Both the position numbers and the translations under genes were made by a program. A stretch of 64,000 nt of DNA from assembly GCF_015319355.1 (NCBI RefSeq), contig NZ_JADILU010000004.1, forward strand, positions 310,001 through 374,000. The letters are read 5' to 3'. Below, piece after piece: positions 18,236 through 27,980 of this stretch (the first letter of the stretch is position 1; the number at the start of each line of letters is the position of its first letter). The notes beneath the pieces are model-generated. The model saw only the letters and a program-made list of their open reading frames with translations, ran no database searches and was not told the origin of the DNA. Source of the stretch: Psychroserpens luteus (GTDB taxonomy: Bacteria > Bacteroidota > Bacteroidia > Flavobacteriales > Flavobacteriaceae).

Positions 18236-19098
18236 TACCAATTTTTTGATTTTTCATAATTTAATTCAATTAATGCTTGACCCGCAATAATTTTAAAAAT
18301 CAACTTCTTAAAAAACCCCCAATGTTTCCACTTCCCTGAAAACTTAAATTTAGATTTATCAGATTCCGGAGTCCAGTTTGGCTTAGAAACTTCATTAGTG
18401 TCAATACCAAAAGAGCTTCCCACTACTGGTGCATTTAAACACTTTTTAATAATATCATCATTGGTTTCCAGATTATAAAATTTGAGTATCCTTTGGATAT
18501 TTTCATATGAATTGTTTAGATATTCGTATTTAAATTTCTCTAAATTTATATTCTCTTCAATTTCCAAAACTGATTTAGCTGTTTTTACCCAATGCTTAGT
18601 ATGATTAACAAAAAGTCTTCCCGAATAATAATTTGTTCGTTTTTTTAGACGAGCTATATAACCATGCCAATTTCTATGATCATTGGATGCTTTTATTGAA
18701 GAGATAACATTATCTCTACCATCCCGTGTTATAATTGCAATTTTAGAATTCGGGAATGCTTTTTTCCATAAATCAATATTATCAATTACATATGATTTAA
18801 TGAATATCGTTTTACCTGCTGGCACGTCATATTTTTTTATTAAAAGTTTCACCCATTGCTCACCGTACAATCTAAGAAACAGATCTATGTCATTATTATT
18901 AATATCCATTCCAAAACTTGTATCTGAAATATTCTTAAAACAAGTATCAAGAATAGATCGATCTCTGAAGAGATTAAATTCTCCAAAGGAAACATTAGGA
19001 GGAAGCGTTACCACTTCTGGATGCATCGCTAATGTGGACCCCACAAAATTAGTACCACTTCTAACGCGTTGTCCTAATAAAATAACAATATCATTCAT
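18235..19098 (-). CDS. Sulfotransferase family protein
   Basis: Transfers sulfate from PAPS, here presumably to a sugar hydroxyl of the surface glycan. The 5'-phosphosulfate loop is LGQRVRSGTNFVGSTL (residues 8-23) and the 3'-phosphate region is IAIITRDGRDNVISSIKAS (about 125-143). 287 aa fits the family. There is no signal peptide, so sulfation occurs on cytoplasmic intermediates. It overlaps both neighbours by a few bases, placing it firmly in the operon. A second sulfotransferase is at 38194-38832. Confidence 0.88.
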   Translation of the reverse strand: MNDIVILLGQRVRSGTNFVGSTLAMHPEVVTLPPNVSFGEFNLFRDRSILDTCFKNISDTSFGMDINNNDIDLFLRLYGEQWVKLLIKKYDVPAGKTIFIKSYVIDNIDLWKKAFPNSKIAIITRDGRDNVISSIKASNDHRNWHGYIARLKKRTNYYSGRLFVNHTKHWVKTAKSVLEIEENINLEKFKYEYLNNSYENIQRILKFYNLETNDDIIKKCLNAPVVGSSFGIDTNEVSKPNWTPESDKSKFKFSGKWKHWGFFKKLIFKIIAGQALIELNYEKSKNW

Positions 19099-20257
19099 AG
19101 AATTTCAAAAAAGCGTCTTGCTGTTTTTTTAAATTAAAGTCTTCCTTTACTCGTTTAATAGCGCTTTGTACTATCAATTCTTTTTCATGTGCCGATAAAT
19201 TTACTACTTCTAATATCTTATTCGCTAAGGCTTCAGCATTTCTTTTTTCAACAACCCATCCTGTTTGCTCATGGATAACATTCTCAGACAAACCACCGCC
19301 ATCAGATACAATGCACAAAAGACCCATGGCTTGTGCTTCTAATACAGCGTTGCAAAAGCCCTCAGAATGACTATATTGTATATAAACATCTGTTTCTGCC
19401 AACATATTAATAATGTGCTTGTGTTTCACTCTACCGGAAAACGTAACTTCATGAGTCAAATTTAGTTGATCTACAGCAAATTTTAATGGCTCTAATTCAG
19501 AACCTTCTCCAATGATAGTATATTCAAATAAAATCCCTTTTTGCTTAATTATTGATAATGCCTCCAATGTTGCAGACAACCCTTTAATCCAATGCAATCT
19601 AGCAATAGTTGTAAACTTTAGTTTAGAATTAGTAACAGTTGTATTTGGTCGTTCAAAATTTAAAATATCTATAGCTGGAAAAATAATTTTATAAATTGAA
19701 TGTTTAGGCATCCCATTATCATAAGAACGCTTAAGCATATATTCAGAAATTAAATGTACTTTATTAACATTTCTCCAAAGCAACTGATACACATTATTGT
19801 GCTTTAATGGATATACATCCATGTCATATCCTCTGCAACTAATTGCCATTTTTGCATTAATTACTCTCGCAACATGCTCACTTTGAATCGCCATAGTGGC
19901 AAACCCAAAATGCAACCAATCTACATCAGAGGTCAGTATATGACAATTATTATAAACGTTTTTTAAAATTTGATTCCAGGATCTATTTACTTTTCGCTCT
20001 AAAGATATAAACCTATGCAATCGCATTGGTATAAATGACAGTTTTATAACAACTTTTACATATTCAAAAGACTGAAGTAATACATTATTTCTATAAACTT
20101 TTGGAGCGATTCTAACTTCACATAACTTAAATAAATCTTCTTTTTGTTGAACAAATAAAATCACATCGAAACCACTCTTTTTTAAACCAATAATTTTATT
20201 GTTAAAAAAAGTTTCAGAGTAAGATGGTGGTTTTGACATTACTATGCCTATAGTCAA
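19091..20257 (-). CDS. Glycosyltransferase, GT4 family
   Basis: 388 aa. MSKPPSYSETFFNNKIIGL at the N-terminus is the colanic-acid/WcaL-like form of GT4. The donor domain has FTTIARLHWIKGLSATLEAL, FSGRVKHKHIINMLAETDVYI and FCNAVLEAQAMGLLCIVSDGGG. It overlaps the sulfotransferase by 8 bases. A related protein with the same type of opening is at 31124-32329. Confidence 0.9.
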   Translation of the reverse strand: MTIGIVMSKPPSYSETFFNNKIIGLKKSGFDVILFVQQKEDLFKLCEVRIAPKVYRNNVLLQSFEYVKVVIKLSFIPMRLHRFISLERKVNRSWNQILKNVYNNCHILTSDVDWLHFGFATMAIQSEHVARVINAKMAISCRGYDMDVYPLKHNNVYQLLWRNVNKVHLISEYMLKRSYDNGMPKHSIYKIIFPAIDILNFERPNTTVTNSKLKFTTIARLHWIKGLSATLEALSIIKQKGILFEYTIIGEGSELEPLKFAVDQLNLTHEVTFSGRVKHKHIINMLAETDVYIQYSHSEGFCNAVLEAQAMGLLCIVSDGGGLSENVIHEQTGWVVEKRNAEALANKILEVVNLSAHEKELIVQSAIKRVKEDFNLKKQQDAFLKFYE

Positions 20258-20269
20258 AATTCAGCGTTT

Positions 20270-21190
20270 TTAATTGTTTTTTATATGCTCTGCAATATAC
20301 TTAGAAATTTGCTCTCCTGACTTTTTATCTAGATGATGACTGTCAATATAATTGTACTTTTCATTATTCATCATGAAGTTTATGTATTCAGTATTTAATT
20401 TGTTCGACAAATTTTCCATCCTAACATCAAAATCACTAATTAATTGATTTTCGATTTCCAGCATTTCAGTACTCACAGGTAGTCTAACTAAATATGTAGT
20501 CCCATACTGTTGCAAATATTTTATCGTTCTCTCTAAATAGCTAATTCGGGTTTCAGAAACTCCAGAATATTTATTCAAAATTTGTGAATATCTTTTTATA
20601 GTCTGAGAATGGATTTTATCAAAAGAGTCTGTTTTATTCTTTAAGAATTCCACCTCACACCAACCGTTAACATCAACATTCGTTTTAATGTTCTTGGTTT
20701 TAATTTTATCTAATAAAATATGACGATAACTTTTATCATAACAATAAATTAAATATTCAAAATTCGGATTACAATTTACGCATTTAACAACTTCGGCAAA
20801 TGAATTATTGTCTTTAAAATTCAAGGAATCTTCAGGGTTTTTAGTTTGACTTGATATCACCCATGGATTAACTTCTAATATAAAAACCCCATCCTTAGAC
20901 TGTTTATTTAATTTACGTTTAATACTATTCAAATAGGCTTTACCATAAGGCGTGTGCACTCTTGAAAAGGCATAATTATAAATTTTTTCATTGCTCAGTT
21001 GTAAGTTTATATATTGAGGTTGTATTCCTTGGGCAGCTCTAGACGACCCAACAATTAATGAAGATTGTTTAGGTGTCGTCAGTTTTACATAATATTCATC
21101 TGTCCTATTATCGGCAAGATAAAACACACCTAAAACAGTAATAATGCACACACTTAAGAACAAACCTGTTGTTTTAATAAACTCTTTCAT
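20270..21190 (-). CDS. SGNH-like membrane-anchored protein (GSSR motif), MBOAT partner
   Basis: A signal anchor (TGLFLSVCIITVLGVFYLA) is followed by SLIVGSSRAAQGIQPQYI, where GSSR stands in the place of the SGNH block-I GDS, and near the C-terminus by YIDSHHLDKKSGEQIS, a D-x2-H catalytic pair. Such proteins sit beside MBOAT proteins in alginate and cellulose acetylation systems and move acyl groups to polysaccharide in the periplasm. The MBOAT gene is immediately upstream. I chose the ATG at 21190; a TTG at 21196 overlaps the MBOAT stop. Enzymatic function is inferred from motif and context. Confidence 0.75.
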   Translation of the reverse strand: MKEFIKTTGLFLSVCIITVLGVFYLADNRTDEYYVKLTTPKQSSLIVGSSRAAQGIQPQYINLQLSNEKIYNYAFSRVHTPYGKAYLNSIKRKLNKQSKDGVFILEVNPWVISSQTKNPEDSLNFKDNNSFAEVVKCVNCNPNFEYLIYCYDKSYRHILLDKIKTKNIKTNVDVNGWCEVEFLKNKTDSFDKIHSQTIKRYSQILNKYSGVSETRISYLERTIKYLQQYGTTYLVRLPVSTEMLEIENQLISDFDVRMENLSNKLNTEYINFMMNNEKYNYIDSHHLDKKSGEQISKYIAEHIKNN

Positions 21191-21192
21191 AA

Positions 21193-22629
21193 TCAAAACT
21201 GGAAATAAATAAATTCTTGTTCCTTACCTCCATATAAGAAGATAGTCACTACAATTAAATAGTAGATAAAGAGTCTAACTGGTCTTGGATACTTCAACCA
21301 TATTTTCTCTAATGCAAATAAGTTTCTTCTGCCTACCCACTCTATGAGAATAAAAATAAATAATAATAGAAACAGAAACGTTGGTCTTATTTCTGGTAAA
21401 CTAAAAATAGTAATATCAAATAATTTATATATATAATCAATAGCATCTGAAATAGAGTTAGATCTAAAGAAAATCCATGCAATAACAGTTAAAAAAAAGG
21501 TTATAAGCATTCCACAAAACTCCTTGAAACTAGGTAATTTGCTTTCTTCTGCTACAATATTTGTATTAACTCTATTTCTTTTAAATATTAATAAGGGTAA
21601 AAAGTAAAGTGCGTTCAAACCTCCCCAAACAATAAACGTCCAATTAGCTCCATGCCAAAACCCACTAACTAAAAAAATAATAAATACATTTCTAATTTGA
21701 TGCCATTTAGAACCTCGTGATCCACCTAATGGAATGTAAACATAATCTCGAAACCACGTTGATAAGGATATATGCCAACGCCTCCAAAATTCAGCTATAT
21801 CCCTTGAGAAATAAGGAAACGCAAAGTTTTGCTTCAAATCAAATCCAAATAAGCGTGAGGTTCCAATGGCAATGTCACTGTAGCCAGAAAAATCACCATA
21901 AATTTGAAAAGCAAAAAAGACTGCACCTAACATTAAAGTACTACTCGAATAGTCTGTATAATTATCGAAAATCAGATTTGAAAATTGCGCACAATTATCT
22001 GCTATAACTATTTTTTTGAATAAGCCCCATAATATTTGACGCAACCCGTCAACAGCATTTGAATAATTAAACTGACGTTTTATGTAAAATTGTGGTAATA
22101 AATTAGTAGCACGCTCAATTGGACCAGCTACTAATTGTGGAAAGAAACTCACAAAAGCTGCAAATGCAATGACATCTTTCGTTGGTTCTAGTTTTTCTCT
22201 ATAAACATCAATGGTGTAACTTAAGGTTTGAAAAGTATAGAAACTGATCCCAACTGGTAAAATAATATTTAGAGTATTAGACTGAATCTCACTCCCAAAG
22301 AATGAAAATGCAGTAACAAAATTGTCAACAAAAAAATTGTAGTATTTAAAAAAACCTAAAAATCCAATATTGATAAGTATACTTGTCCAAAGTAATAGTT
22401 TACGATCATTTAATTTTTTAGTTTTTTGTAATCTAAGTCCTATACTATAATCAATCAATGTACTAAAAACAATAAGCGCTAAAAACCTATAATCCCACCA
22501 TCCGTAAAAAACATAACTGGCTATAACAATAAGAAAGTTTTGAAATTTAAGAGGATACCTTTGAAGTATCCAGTATAATACAAATACTATAGGTAAAAAA
22601 ATCGCAAAATCTATTGAGTTAAAAAACAT
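21193..22629 (-). CDS. MBOAT family O-acyltransferase (AlgI-like)
   Basis: Polytopic membrane protein that brings acyl groups across the inner membrane for O-acylation of an exported polysaccharide. 478 aa with about 11 hydrophobic segments; conserved pieces are FPQLVAGPIERATNLLPQF, FWRRWHISLSTWFRDYVYIP, and VSGFWHGANWTFIVWGG with the catalytic His. Flanked on both sides by GSSR/SGNH-like proteins (20270-21190 and 22643-23629), forming an acylation cassette. Confidence 0.93.
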   Translation of the reverse strand: MFFNSIDFAIFLPIVFVLYWILQRYPLKFQNFLIVIASYVFYGWWDYRFLALIVFSTLIDYSIGLRLQKTKKLNDRKLLLWTSILINIGFLGFFKYYNFFVDNFVTAFSFFGSEIQSNTLNIILPVGISFYTFQTLSYTIDVYREKLEPTKDVIAFAAFVSFFPQLVAGPIERATNLLPQFYIKRQFNYSNAVDGLRQILWGLFKKIVIADNCAQFSNLIFDNYTDYSSSTLMLGAVFFAFQIYGDFSGYSDIAIGTSRLFGFDLKQNFAFPYFSRDIAEFWRRWHISLSTWFRDYVYIPLGGSRGSKWHQIRNVFIIFLVSGFWHGANWTFIVWGGLNALYFLPLLIFKRNRVNTNIVAEESKLPSFKEFCGMLITFFLTVIAWIFFRSNSISDAIDYIYKLFDITIFSLPEIRPTFLFLLLFIFILIEWVGRRNLFALEKIWLKYPRPVRLFIYYLIVVTIFLYGGKEQEFIYFQF

Positions 22630-22642
22630 AATTGAAGATGAT

Positions 22643-23629
22643 TTAATTAGTTATTAGATTTTTTTTAATAATCTCATTTATTGCATCGATTCTTTTAAAA
22701 TCTTCAACCAATTTATTTGTAAAAATTTCAGAGCCCTTTGCATTCAAATGCAAACTATTGTAAAAATACTTTTTATCATTACAGATTTCGTCATTAGAAT
22801 AATCAATAAATTGTATCTGATATTCTAAAGCAATACTTTTAAATTCATTTATTATATCTTCCCTATTTGCAATAAAATTTTGACCTTCAATATATTCAGG
22901 CGAATAAACCATAACAACATAAATCCCCAATTCTTTAGATTCCACTAGAAAGTCTTTTAATAAATTCAATGTTTTCATATCAATGTTCATAAATATCGAA
23001 TTCTTTTTGGATTTTGCTTTTTTTAAGTCATTACTCCATTCTCTGTCTATCGCTTTAAATCCCTTGACTCTATAGCTTTCTTGATTTATCTCAGACCAAT
23101 CTGCAAGAATCTGCTTTTTTACTATGCTCACATTTCCAATATATCTATACATAGGTAACACATAATCTAAATTAGAAAAACCATTATAACTTCTTGTGTA
23201 TTCACGGATATCATCATCAAAAATATATGGCAAAAACTGATTCTTATTATATAAATCTTTTCTTTTAGCTAAAGCACCTGCTCCCAAAGACAATATTATC
23301 ATTTTTGGTTTCTGATTGTTTTTAACAACTTTTTTATGCCTTAAATGCTGCAACCAAAAATTATGTCCATCAATTCCTAAATTATATGCTGTTAAGCCCA
23401 AACTGTCTTGAATAATATTCGGATTAAAATGAACCCAGGCTCTTGATGAGCCATAAATTAAAATATCTTCCTTTATTTTTCCATTTAATAACTCATTCCA
23501 AATGATACAATCTCCGTAAGCAAAATCACCACTTTTTTTGAGTGCATTTGAAACAAAATAATCTAAAAAAGATAAAACACATAAAAAAATTAAAATTTGA
23601 GCAACTATTTTTTTTACAAATAATTTCAT
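22643..23629 (-). CDS. SGNH-like membrane-anchored protein (GSSR motif)
   Basis: 328 aa with an N-terminal anchor (IVAQILIFLCVLSFLDYFV), then ILIYGSSRAWVHFNPNIIQ and a central LSLGAGALAKR block. The C-terminal catalytic position reads FYNSLHLNAKGSEIF: Asn stands where the Asp of the D-x2-H pair is expected, while the His is kept. It may therefore be impaired as a hydrolase/transferase, or work with the MBOAT protein encoded 13 bases downstream. Substrate unknown. Confidence 0.7.
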   Translation of the reverse strand: MKLFVKKIVAQILIFLCVLSFLDYFVSNALKKSGDFAYGDCIIWNELLNGKIKEDILIYGSSRAWVHFNPNIIQDSLGLTAYNLGIDGHNFWLQHLRHKKVVKNNQKPKMIILSLGAGALAKRKDLYNKNQFLPYIFDDDIREYTRSYNGFSNLDYVLPMYRYIGNVSIVKKQILADWSEINQESYRVKGFKAIDREWSNDLKKAKSKKNSIFMNIDMKTLNLLKDFLVESKELGIYVVMVYSPEYIEGQNFIANREDIINEFKSIALEYQIQFIDYSNDEICNDKKYFYNSLHLNAKGSEIFTNKLVEDFKRIDAINEIIKKNLITN

Positions 23630-23636
23630 AAAATAT

Positions 23637-24740
23637 TTATGCTTTTAACACATTTATATATAAACTTTCATGATGCTTGATACAACTGTCTAAAGAATAA
23701 CTATTTTCAACATTACTTCTCAATTCTCTTCCAAGGCTTAATCTTTCCTCTGGATTTAACGAAATTATGTTAATTAAGACTTTAGTCAATGCTGCAGAAT
23801 TATTCGGCTCAAACAATAAAGAATTAAAATTTATCAGTATATCCTTTATCCCAGAGATATTAGACCCAATCACAATTCTACCACTGGCCATCGCCTCGAG
23901 TGGTGCTATTGGCATACCTTCTTTTCGCCCCTCATCTTTAGTAGGTATCACAAAAACATTTGCAACAGCTAAATAAGACTTAACGTCTAATTGCTTACCT
24001 ATAAAATGGATTTGTTTAGAAGCAAATTCTTTTTCTAAAGATTCGCCATAGTCATTATCTTTATCCCCAACTATTAATACCTGTATACTGTCATTATCTA
24101 ATTGTTTTACAGCGTTCAATAAGACCTCTATCCCTTTAACAGGTACTAAATTTGCTATCGATACAATAACAAAATCTGAATCTTTAAAAACGTGACCATT
24201 GGGCGTGCTTCTTTTCGTTTCTAAGTAATCAAATTTAGTCGTATCCACACCTAATGGCATATAAACCGTTTTAGATTTATAATTAATAAAAAATTGCTCC
24301 AACATATCTTTATTGATAGCAATAATTTTAGAACTCAAACGCGTTCGCCATCTCCATGATTTGTTTCCCCATCCCATAGCTTTCTTAGTATACACAAAGG
24401 GGATTCCAGCTATTTTAGCAGCTAAGGGTTCTGTGAAATCTGAACTCCAATGCCAAGAATGTATCATATCAAATTTATGCTTTGCGAAAAATTTTGAGAT
24501 TTTTAAAATTCTAAAAGGCAATGACACTAAAGGCTTATAATCTGCGGTAAACTTAAATAGATGAACAGGCACACCCAATTGCTCAATATTTTTAAAGAAA
24601 GCACCTTTATCATGGAAACAGCAAATCTCTGGATTAAATTTATTTTTATCCAGACCTCGCACTAAATCATAAACAACTTTACCACTGCCTGCAGTATCAA
24701 AGTTAGGGATTGTAAATAAAATTTTAATCCGTTTTGGCAT
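23637..24740 (-). CDS. Glycosyltransferase, GT4 family
   Basis: 367 aa. KILFTIPNFDTAGSGKVVYDLV at the start and IVSIANLVPVKGIEVLLNAV, HFIGKQLDVKSYLAVANVFVIP and IAPLEAMASGRIVIGSNISG later identify a GT4 enzyme. I prefer the ATG at 24740 over the GTG one codon upstream. It overlaps the end of the asparagine-synthetase-like gene by 17 bases. Confidence 0.9.
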   Translation of the reverse strand: MPKRIKILFTIPNFDTAGSGKVVYDLVRGLDKNKFNPEICCFHDKGAFFKNIEQLGVPVHLFKFTADYKPLVSLPFRILKISKFFAKHKFDMIHSWHWSSDFTEPLAAKIAGIPFVYTKKAMGWGNKSWRWRTRLSSKIIAINKDMLEQFFINYKSKTVYMPLGVDTTKFDYLETKRSTPNGHVFKDSDFVIVSIANLVPVKGIEVLLNAVKQLDNDSIQVLIVGDKDNDYGESLEKEFASKQIHFIGKQLDVKSYLAVANVFVIPTKDEGRKEGMPIAPLEAMASGRIVIGSNISGIKDILINFNSLLFEPNNSAALTKVLINIISLNPEERLSLGRELRSNVENSYSLDSCIKHHESLYINVLKA

Positions 24741-26121
24741 CACTTAAAATTTGATTGAACTTAGACAAAACTAACAACATATTCAATGGATGTGCATTTT
24801 GTGTATAGTTACCTTTATAAAATTGATTAATATAAAAATTCAATAGTGTTTTAGGAATCCACCCTTCTATTTGATTTTTAAATAGATTGTCTACTAATTG
24901 CTTTTTATTCTGATCACCTATAAATTGTAATTCCCAATTTCGCTGAATGTAAGATTTACCCAACACATTATCTAGAGTGCGTTTAAATTTATTTATCAAT
25001 TTATATGGAATATTATAAGGTAATTTGTTTGTCTCATAATTATATAAATTAAAAGGTCTTTGAGCTTGCCAAGTTACTTTAGCTAATTCAGGGTTTCTAT
25101 GCTTAATGTAGGCTATTTGTAATTTTCTATCTGCTAAATACGCTTCAGGAATTGTACATATAAACTCGCACATTCTATCATCATAATATGGTAATTGGAT
25201 TGCTCTTGAAGATTCAAAAACAGAAAGATTGACTGAAGTCCACCTAGGCGCCCAATATTTCGATTTAAAGGCACGTATATTGGCATTAGTATCTTCAATA
25301 TGGATTTTTTCTAATAAAAGAGCAATTCTATTTTTCAAGTAGGTTTCAAAATCCCCATTAAGATTCCAAGTTTCCCACAAATCAGTTGCCAATTGAAGAC
25401 CTCCTTTCTTTACTATTTTTTTTAAAATAACAGTAACTTCTTCTTCTGTAGTTAATTGTTCTAAATTCATTGAATCAAATAAAACATCTCCCCAATGCCC
25501 AAGACTAAACACATCTCCCATTTTAGAAAATTCATCTTTAATAGCCATTTGCCTCGGACTCGTAAAATCACTATAACACCCATTTAGTTGTGCTAAATCA
25601 TCAATAGCATGCCATAAATACCCGTTTTTTATCGTGTAAGGTTTAAATTCGAAATTACAGATTTGAGCTATTTTTTTTGCAATTTTAGTTTCAGAATATC
25701 CATTTTCAAACTCATAGCTATACGATAAGACATCTGCTCCAATATAATTTAAAGCTGTTGCCTGAGTGCGACTATCTAAGCCTCCCGACAATGGAAGAAT
25801 TACTTTTTTACCCTTTGACTGTTCAGTAACAATAGTTTCAAACAATAAAGTAAATTCATCTAATGCTTGTTCAAAAGAAATATCTCTGGGACTACTATAC
25901 CAATCAAACCAAGGTTGAGAATTTACTAAATTACCTTGTGAATCTATTTTATTATGTGAAGCAGGGCTTAATACTTTCTTATTTTTCCAATAAGTATCTG
26001 TATCTAAAAAGAATCCAATTGCCACGAATATACAAATCGCTTCAAAATCTAATTCACTTTTTGCTTCAACTTTTGCAAAAGTTGGCTGACTTGGAATAAT
26101 TGATGTTTTAATTAACTTCAT
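24724..26121 (-). CDS. Asparagine synthetase-like amidotransferase without glutaminase domain
   Basis: The ATP pyrophosphatase P-loop LPLSGGLDSRTQATAL (about residues 110-125) and downstream LGHWGDVLFDS and LPYYDDRMCEFI match the synthetase half of AsnB. The N-terminal Ntn-glutaminase domain with its catalytic Cys2 is missing: the protein starts MKLIKTSIIPS and has only about 105 residues before the P-loop. In polysaccharide loci such proteins (WbpS-like) are thought to amidate uronic acids, and a UDP-GalNAcA pathway is encoded at 41126-43395. The ammonia source is unclear. It may instead form another amide or ester bond. Confidence 0.82.
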   Translation of the reverse strand: MKLIKTSIIPSQPTFAKVEAKSELDFEAICIFVAIGFFLDTDTYWKNKKVLSPASHNKIDSQGNLVNSQPWFDWYSSPRDISFEQALDEFTLLFETIVTEQSKGKKVILPLSGGLDSRTQATALNYIGADVLSYSYEFENGYSETKIAKKIAQICNFEFKPYTIKNGYLWHAIDDLAQLNGCYSDFTSPRQMAIKDEFSKMGDVFSLGHWGDVLFDSMNLEQLTTEEEVTVILKKIVKKGGLQLATDLWETWNLNGDFETYLKNRIALLLEKIHIEDTNANIRAFKSKYWAPRWTSVNLSVFESSRAIQLPYYDDRMCEFICTIPEAYLADRKLQIAYIKHRNPELAKVTWQAQRPFNLYNYETNKLPYNIPYKLINKFKRTLDNVLGKSYIQRNWELQFIGDQNKKQLVDNLFKNQIEGWIPKTLLNFYINQFYKGNYTQNAHPLNMLLVLSKFNQILSDAKTD

Positions 26122-26188
26122 GAATTCAATTCACTAAAATAATATTTTTGATGGATTCGAAACTAAATTTCATTTAAGAATACTTTTA

Positions 26189-27103
26189 TTATCGTCTCAT
26201 AAATTTAAATGTACGTTTGAAAATATAATTCAAGAAATAAACATCTAAATATATAAAAAAATAGAAGCATCCATGAGTGATAATTCCAAATTTAGAACGA
26301 TGTCCCAGTTCAATTTTTCGATGCATCTTTAAGGCTTTTTTATAGAGAGTATTGGAAATCAAATTAGGATACTCGTCTTTAAAATCAATTAAAAGCTGTC
26401 GTGAAGCTTGATGTTGAGTACTTTTATCTCTTGTCACTGAAGAATTAGTCAGGTTTCGATGCATGCTAACTAGTTTTTTTGGAATCCCATGAACTTCTGA
26501 AACTAAACTAAAACGCAAAATATAATCCCAATCTACATTAAAATTACCGTATGTGTTTCTAAATATCAAATCGTGATCTACATGTACTTTCTTTCTTATC
26601 ATCATGCACGTATTCACTACCTTTAATTGGTTTTCATATAGATATTTAAATAATTTTTGATCTTGTGGAAATTGTTCACCATCCACCAAAATTTCAGGAA
26701 ATAATCTATTCTCTTTAACTCCTTTAAACTCGGCAATTCCGGAGACTAAACCTACATTAGCGTACTCTTCAAAAACAGCAACTTGCCACTCTATTCTCTC
26801 ATGTACATAAATATCATCTTGTTCTGCCATAGCAATGTATTGGCTTTCTAAAGAAGATAAACTTATTAACTTATTGACATTGGAACCTAAGCCCAGATTT
26901 TTAGCATTTTCAAAAATTGTTATTTTAGAATCATTAAAAGCCTCTGCTATAAGTCTAGAATCGTCTTTTGTACCATCGATACAAATCAACAATTCAAAAT
27001 TAGAATAGGTTTGATTTAATAGACTCTCTAACGTAGCTTTCAACGTTTTTTCGCCATTGTAAACAGGTAAAATTATAGTGACCAAAGGGCTACTTTTCAA
27101 CAT
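26189..27103 (-). CDS. Glycosyltransferase, GT2 family
   Basis: 304 aa. The GT-A fold begins PLVTIILPVYNGEKTLKATL, with FELLICIDGTKDDS, IAMAEQDDIYVHERIEW (metal-binding region) and FNVDWDYILRFSLV. A basic C-terminal hydrophobic segment may associate with the membrane. It overlaps the next upstream GT2 gene by 14 bases. Confidence 0.9.
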   Translation of the reverse strand: MLKSSPLVTIILPVYNGEKTLKATLESLLNQTYSNFELLICIDGTKDDSRLIAEAFNDSKITIFENAKNLGLGSNVNKLISLSSLESQYIAMAEQDDIYVHERIEWQVAVFEEYANVGLVSGIAEFKGVKENRLFPEILVDGEQFPQDQKLFKYLYENQLKVVNTCMMIRKKVHVDHDLIFRNTYGNFNVDWDYILRFSLVSEVHGIPKKLVSMHRNLTNSSVTRDKSTQHQASRQLLIDFKDEYPNLISNTLYKKALKMHRKIELGHRSKFGIITHGCFYFFIYLDVYFLNYIFKRTFKFMRR

Positions 27104-27980
27104 AGAAACTTCTTTTTATAGTAACCAACATTTTAAAAATTGGATGGTATAATTTTAACAATTTTAATTGGCATTTGGGATGTAAACACCAAAATAAATT
27201 ATCGTAATACGCCTTATACATCAATAGATTATCTGGCAACTCTCTTTTTTTATTAATACTGCTGGCTTGATTGGCATGTAACCTAAATTTAACCAAAACC
27301 TCATCAACAAAAGCAATATCGAATTTTTTCATTACTCTATACCAATAATTACTATCTAAAGTTTGTTCTAATATTTCACTAAAATAACCAACAGCGTCAA
27401 AACACTCCATTTTTAAAAGCACATTGGTTGGTTCTCCAATTTTATTTTTAGGCGAATTTAAAAATGCTTTGTCTTTTAAATAGGTTCTACCAGACATGAC
27501 TCCCTGTTTAACCTCTAGATTATCCCAATGGGTATGTATTGGACCATAATAAGCTATAAATTTTTCTATTTCCGAAGATAACTCCTCATAAATAAAAGTT
27601 CGTTTACTATAAATCAATCCAGCATTTGGATATTGAATCGCCATAGTCATCATGTTTTCAATACAATGAGGCAGCAATACATCATCTTGAAAGAGAAATT
27701 TAATGTATTGACCTTGACTATGCCTTATACAATTATTCCAGTTTGCTCCAATCCCTTGTGGATTATGAGTTACAATTGTAATTGGAATTTTAGTTTGAGA
27801 AATAAAACTTTGAATAATAGCTAAAGTATCATCCTTTGAAGCATCATCTGATACTATAATTTCTAAGTTGGGATACGTTTGATTAATGGCAGATTGCATT
27901 GCCTCTTCAATATACGTTGCTCCATTATAAGTTGGGATACATATCGAAACTAAAGGAAATTCAACCTTATTCATTGTCAT
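27090..27980 (-). CDS. Glycosyltransferase, GT2 family
   Basis: 296 aa. PLVSICIPTYNGATYIEEAM, IIVSDDASKDDTLAII and YIKFLFQDDVLLPHCIENM show a complete GT-A nucleotide-sugar site. It overlaps both neighbouring GT genes by 14 bases. The second in-frame ATG (27974) is an alternative start that would remove two residues. Confidence 0.9.
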   Translation of the reverse strand: MTMNKVEFPLVSICIPTYNGATYIEEAMQSAINQTYPNLEIIVSDDASKDDTLAIIQSFISQTKIPITIVTHNPQGIGANWNNCIRHSQGQYIKFLFQDDVLLPHCIENMMTMAIQYPNAGLIYSKRTFIYEELSSEIEKFIAYYGPIHTHWDNLEVKQGVMSGRTYLKDKAFLNSPKNKIGEPTNVLLKMECFDAVGYFSEILEQTLDSNYWYRVMKKFDIAFVDEVLVKFRLHANQASSINKKRELPDNLLMYKAYYDNLFWCLHPKCQLKLLKLYHPIFKMLVTIKRSFYVEK

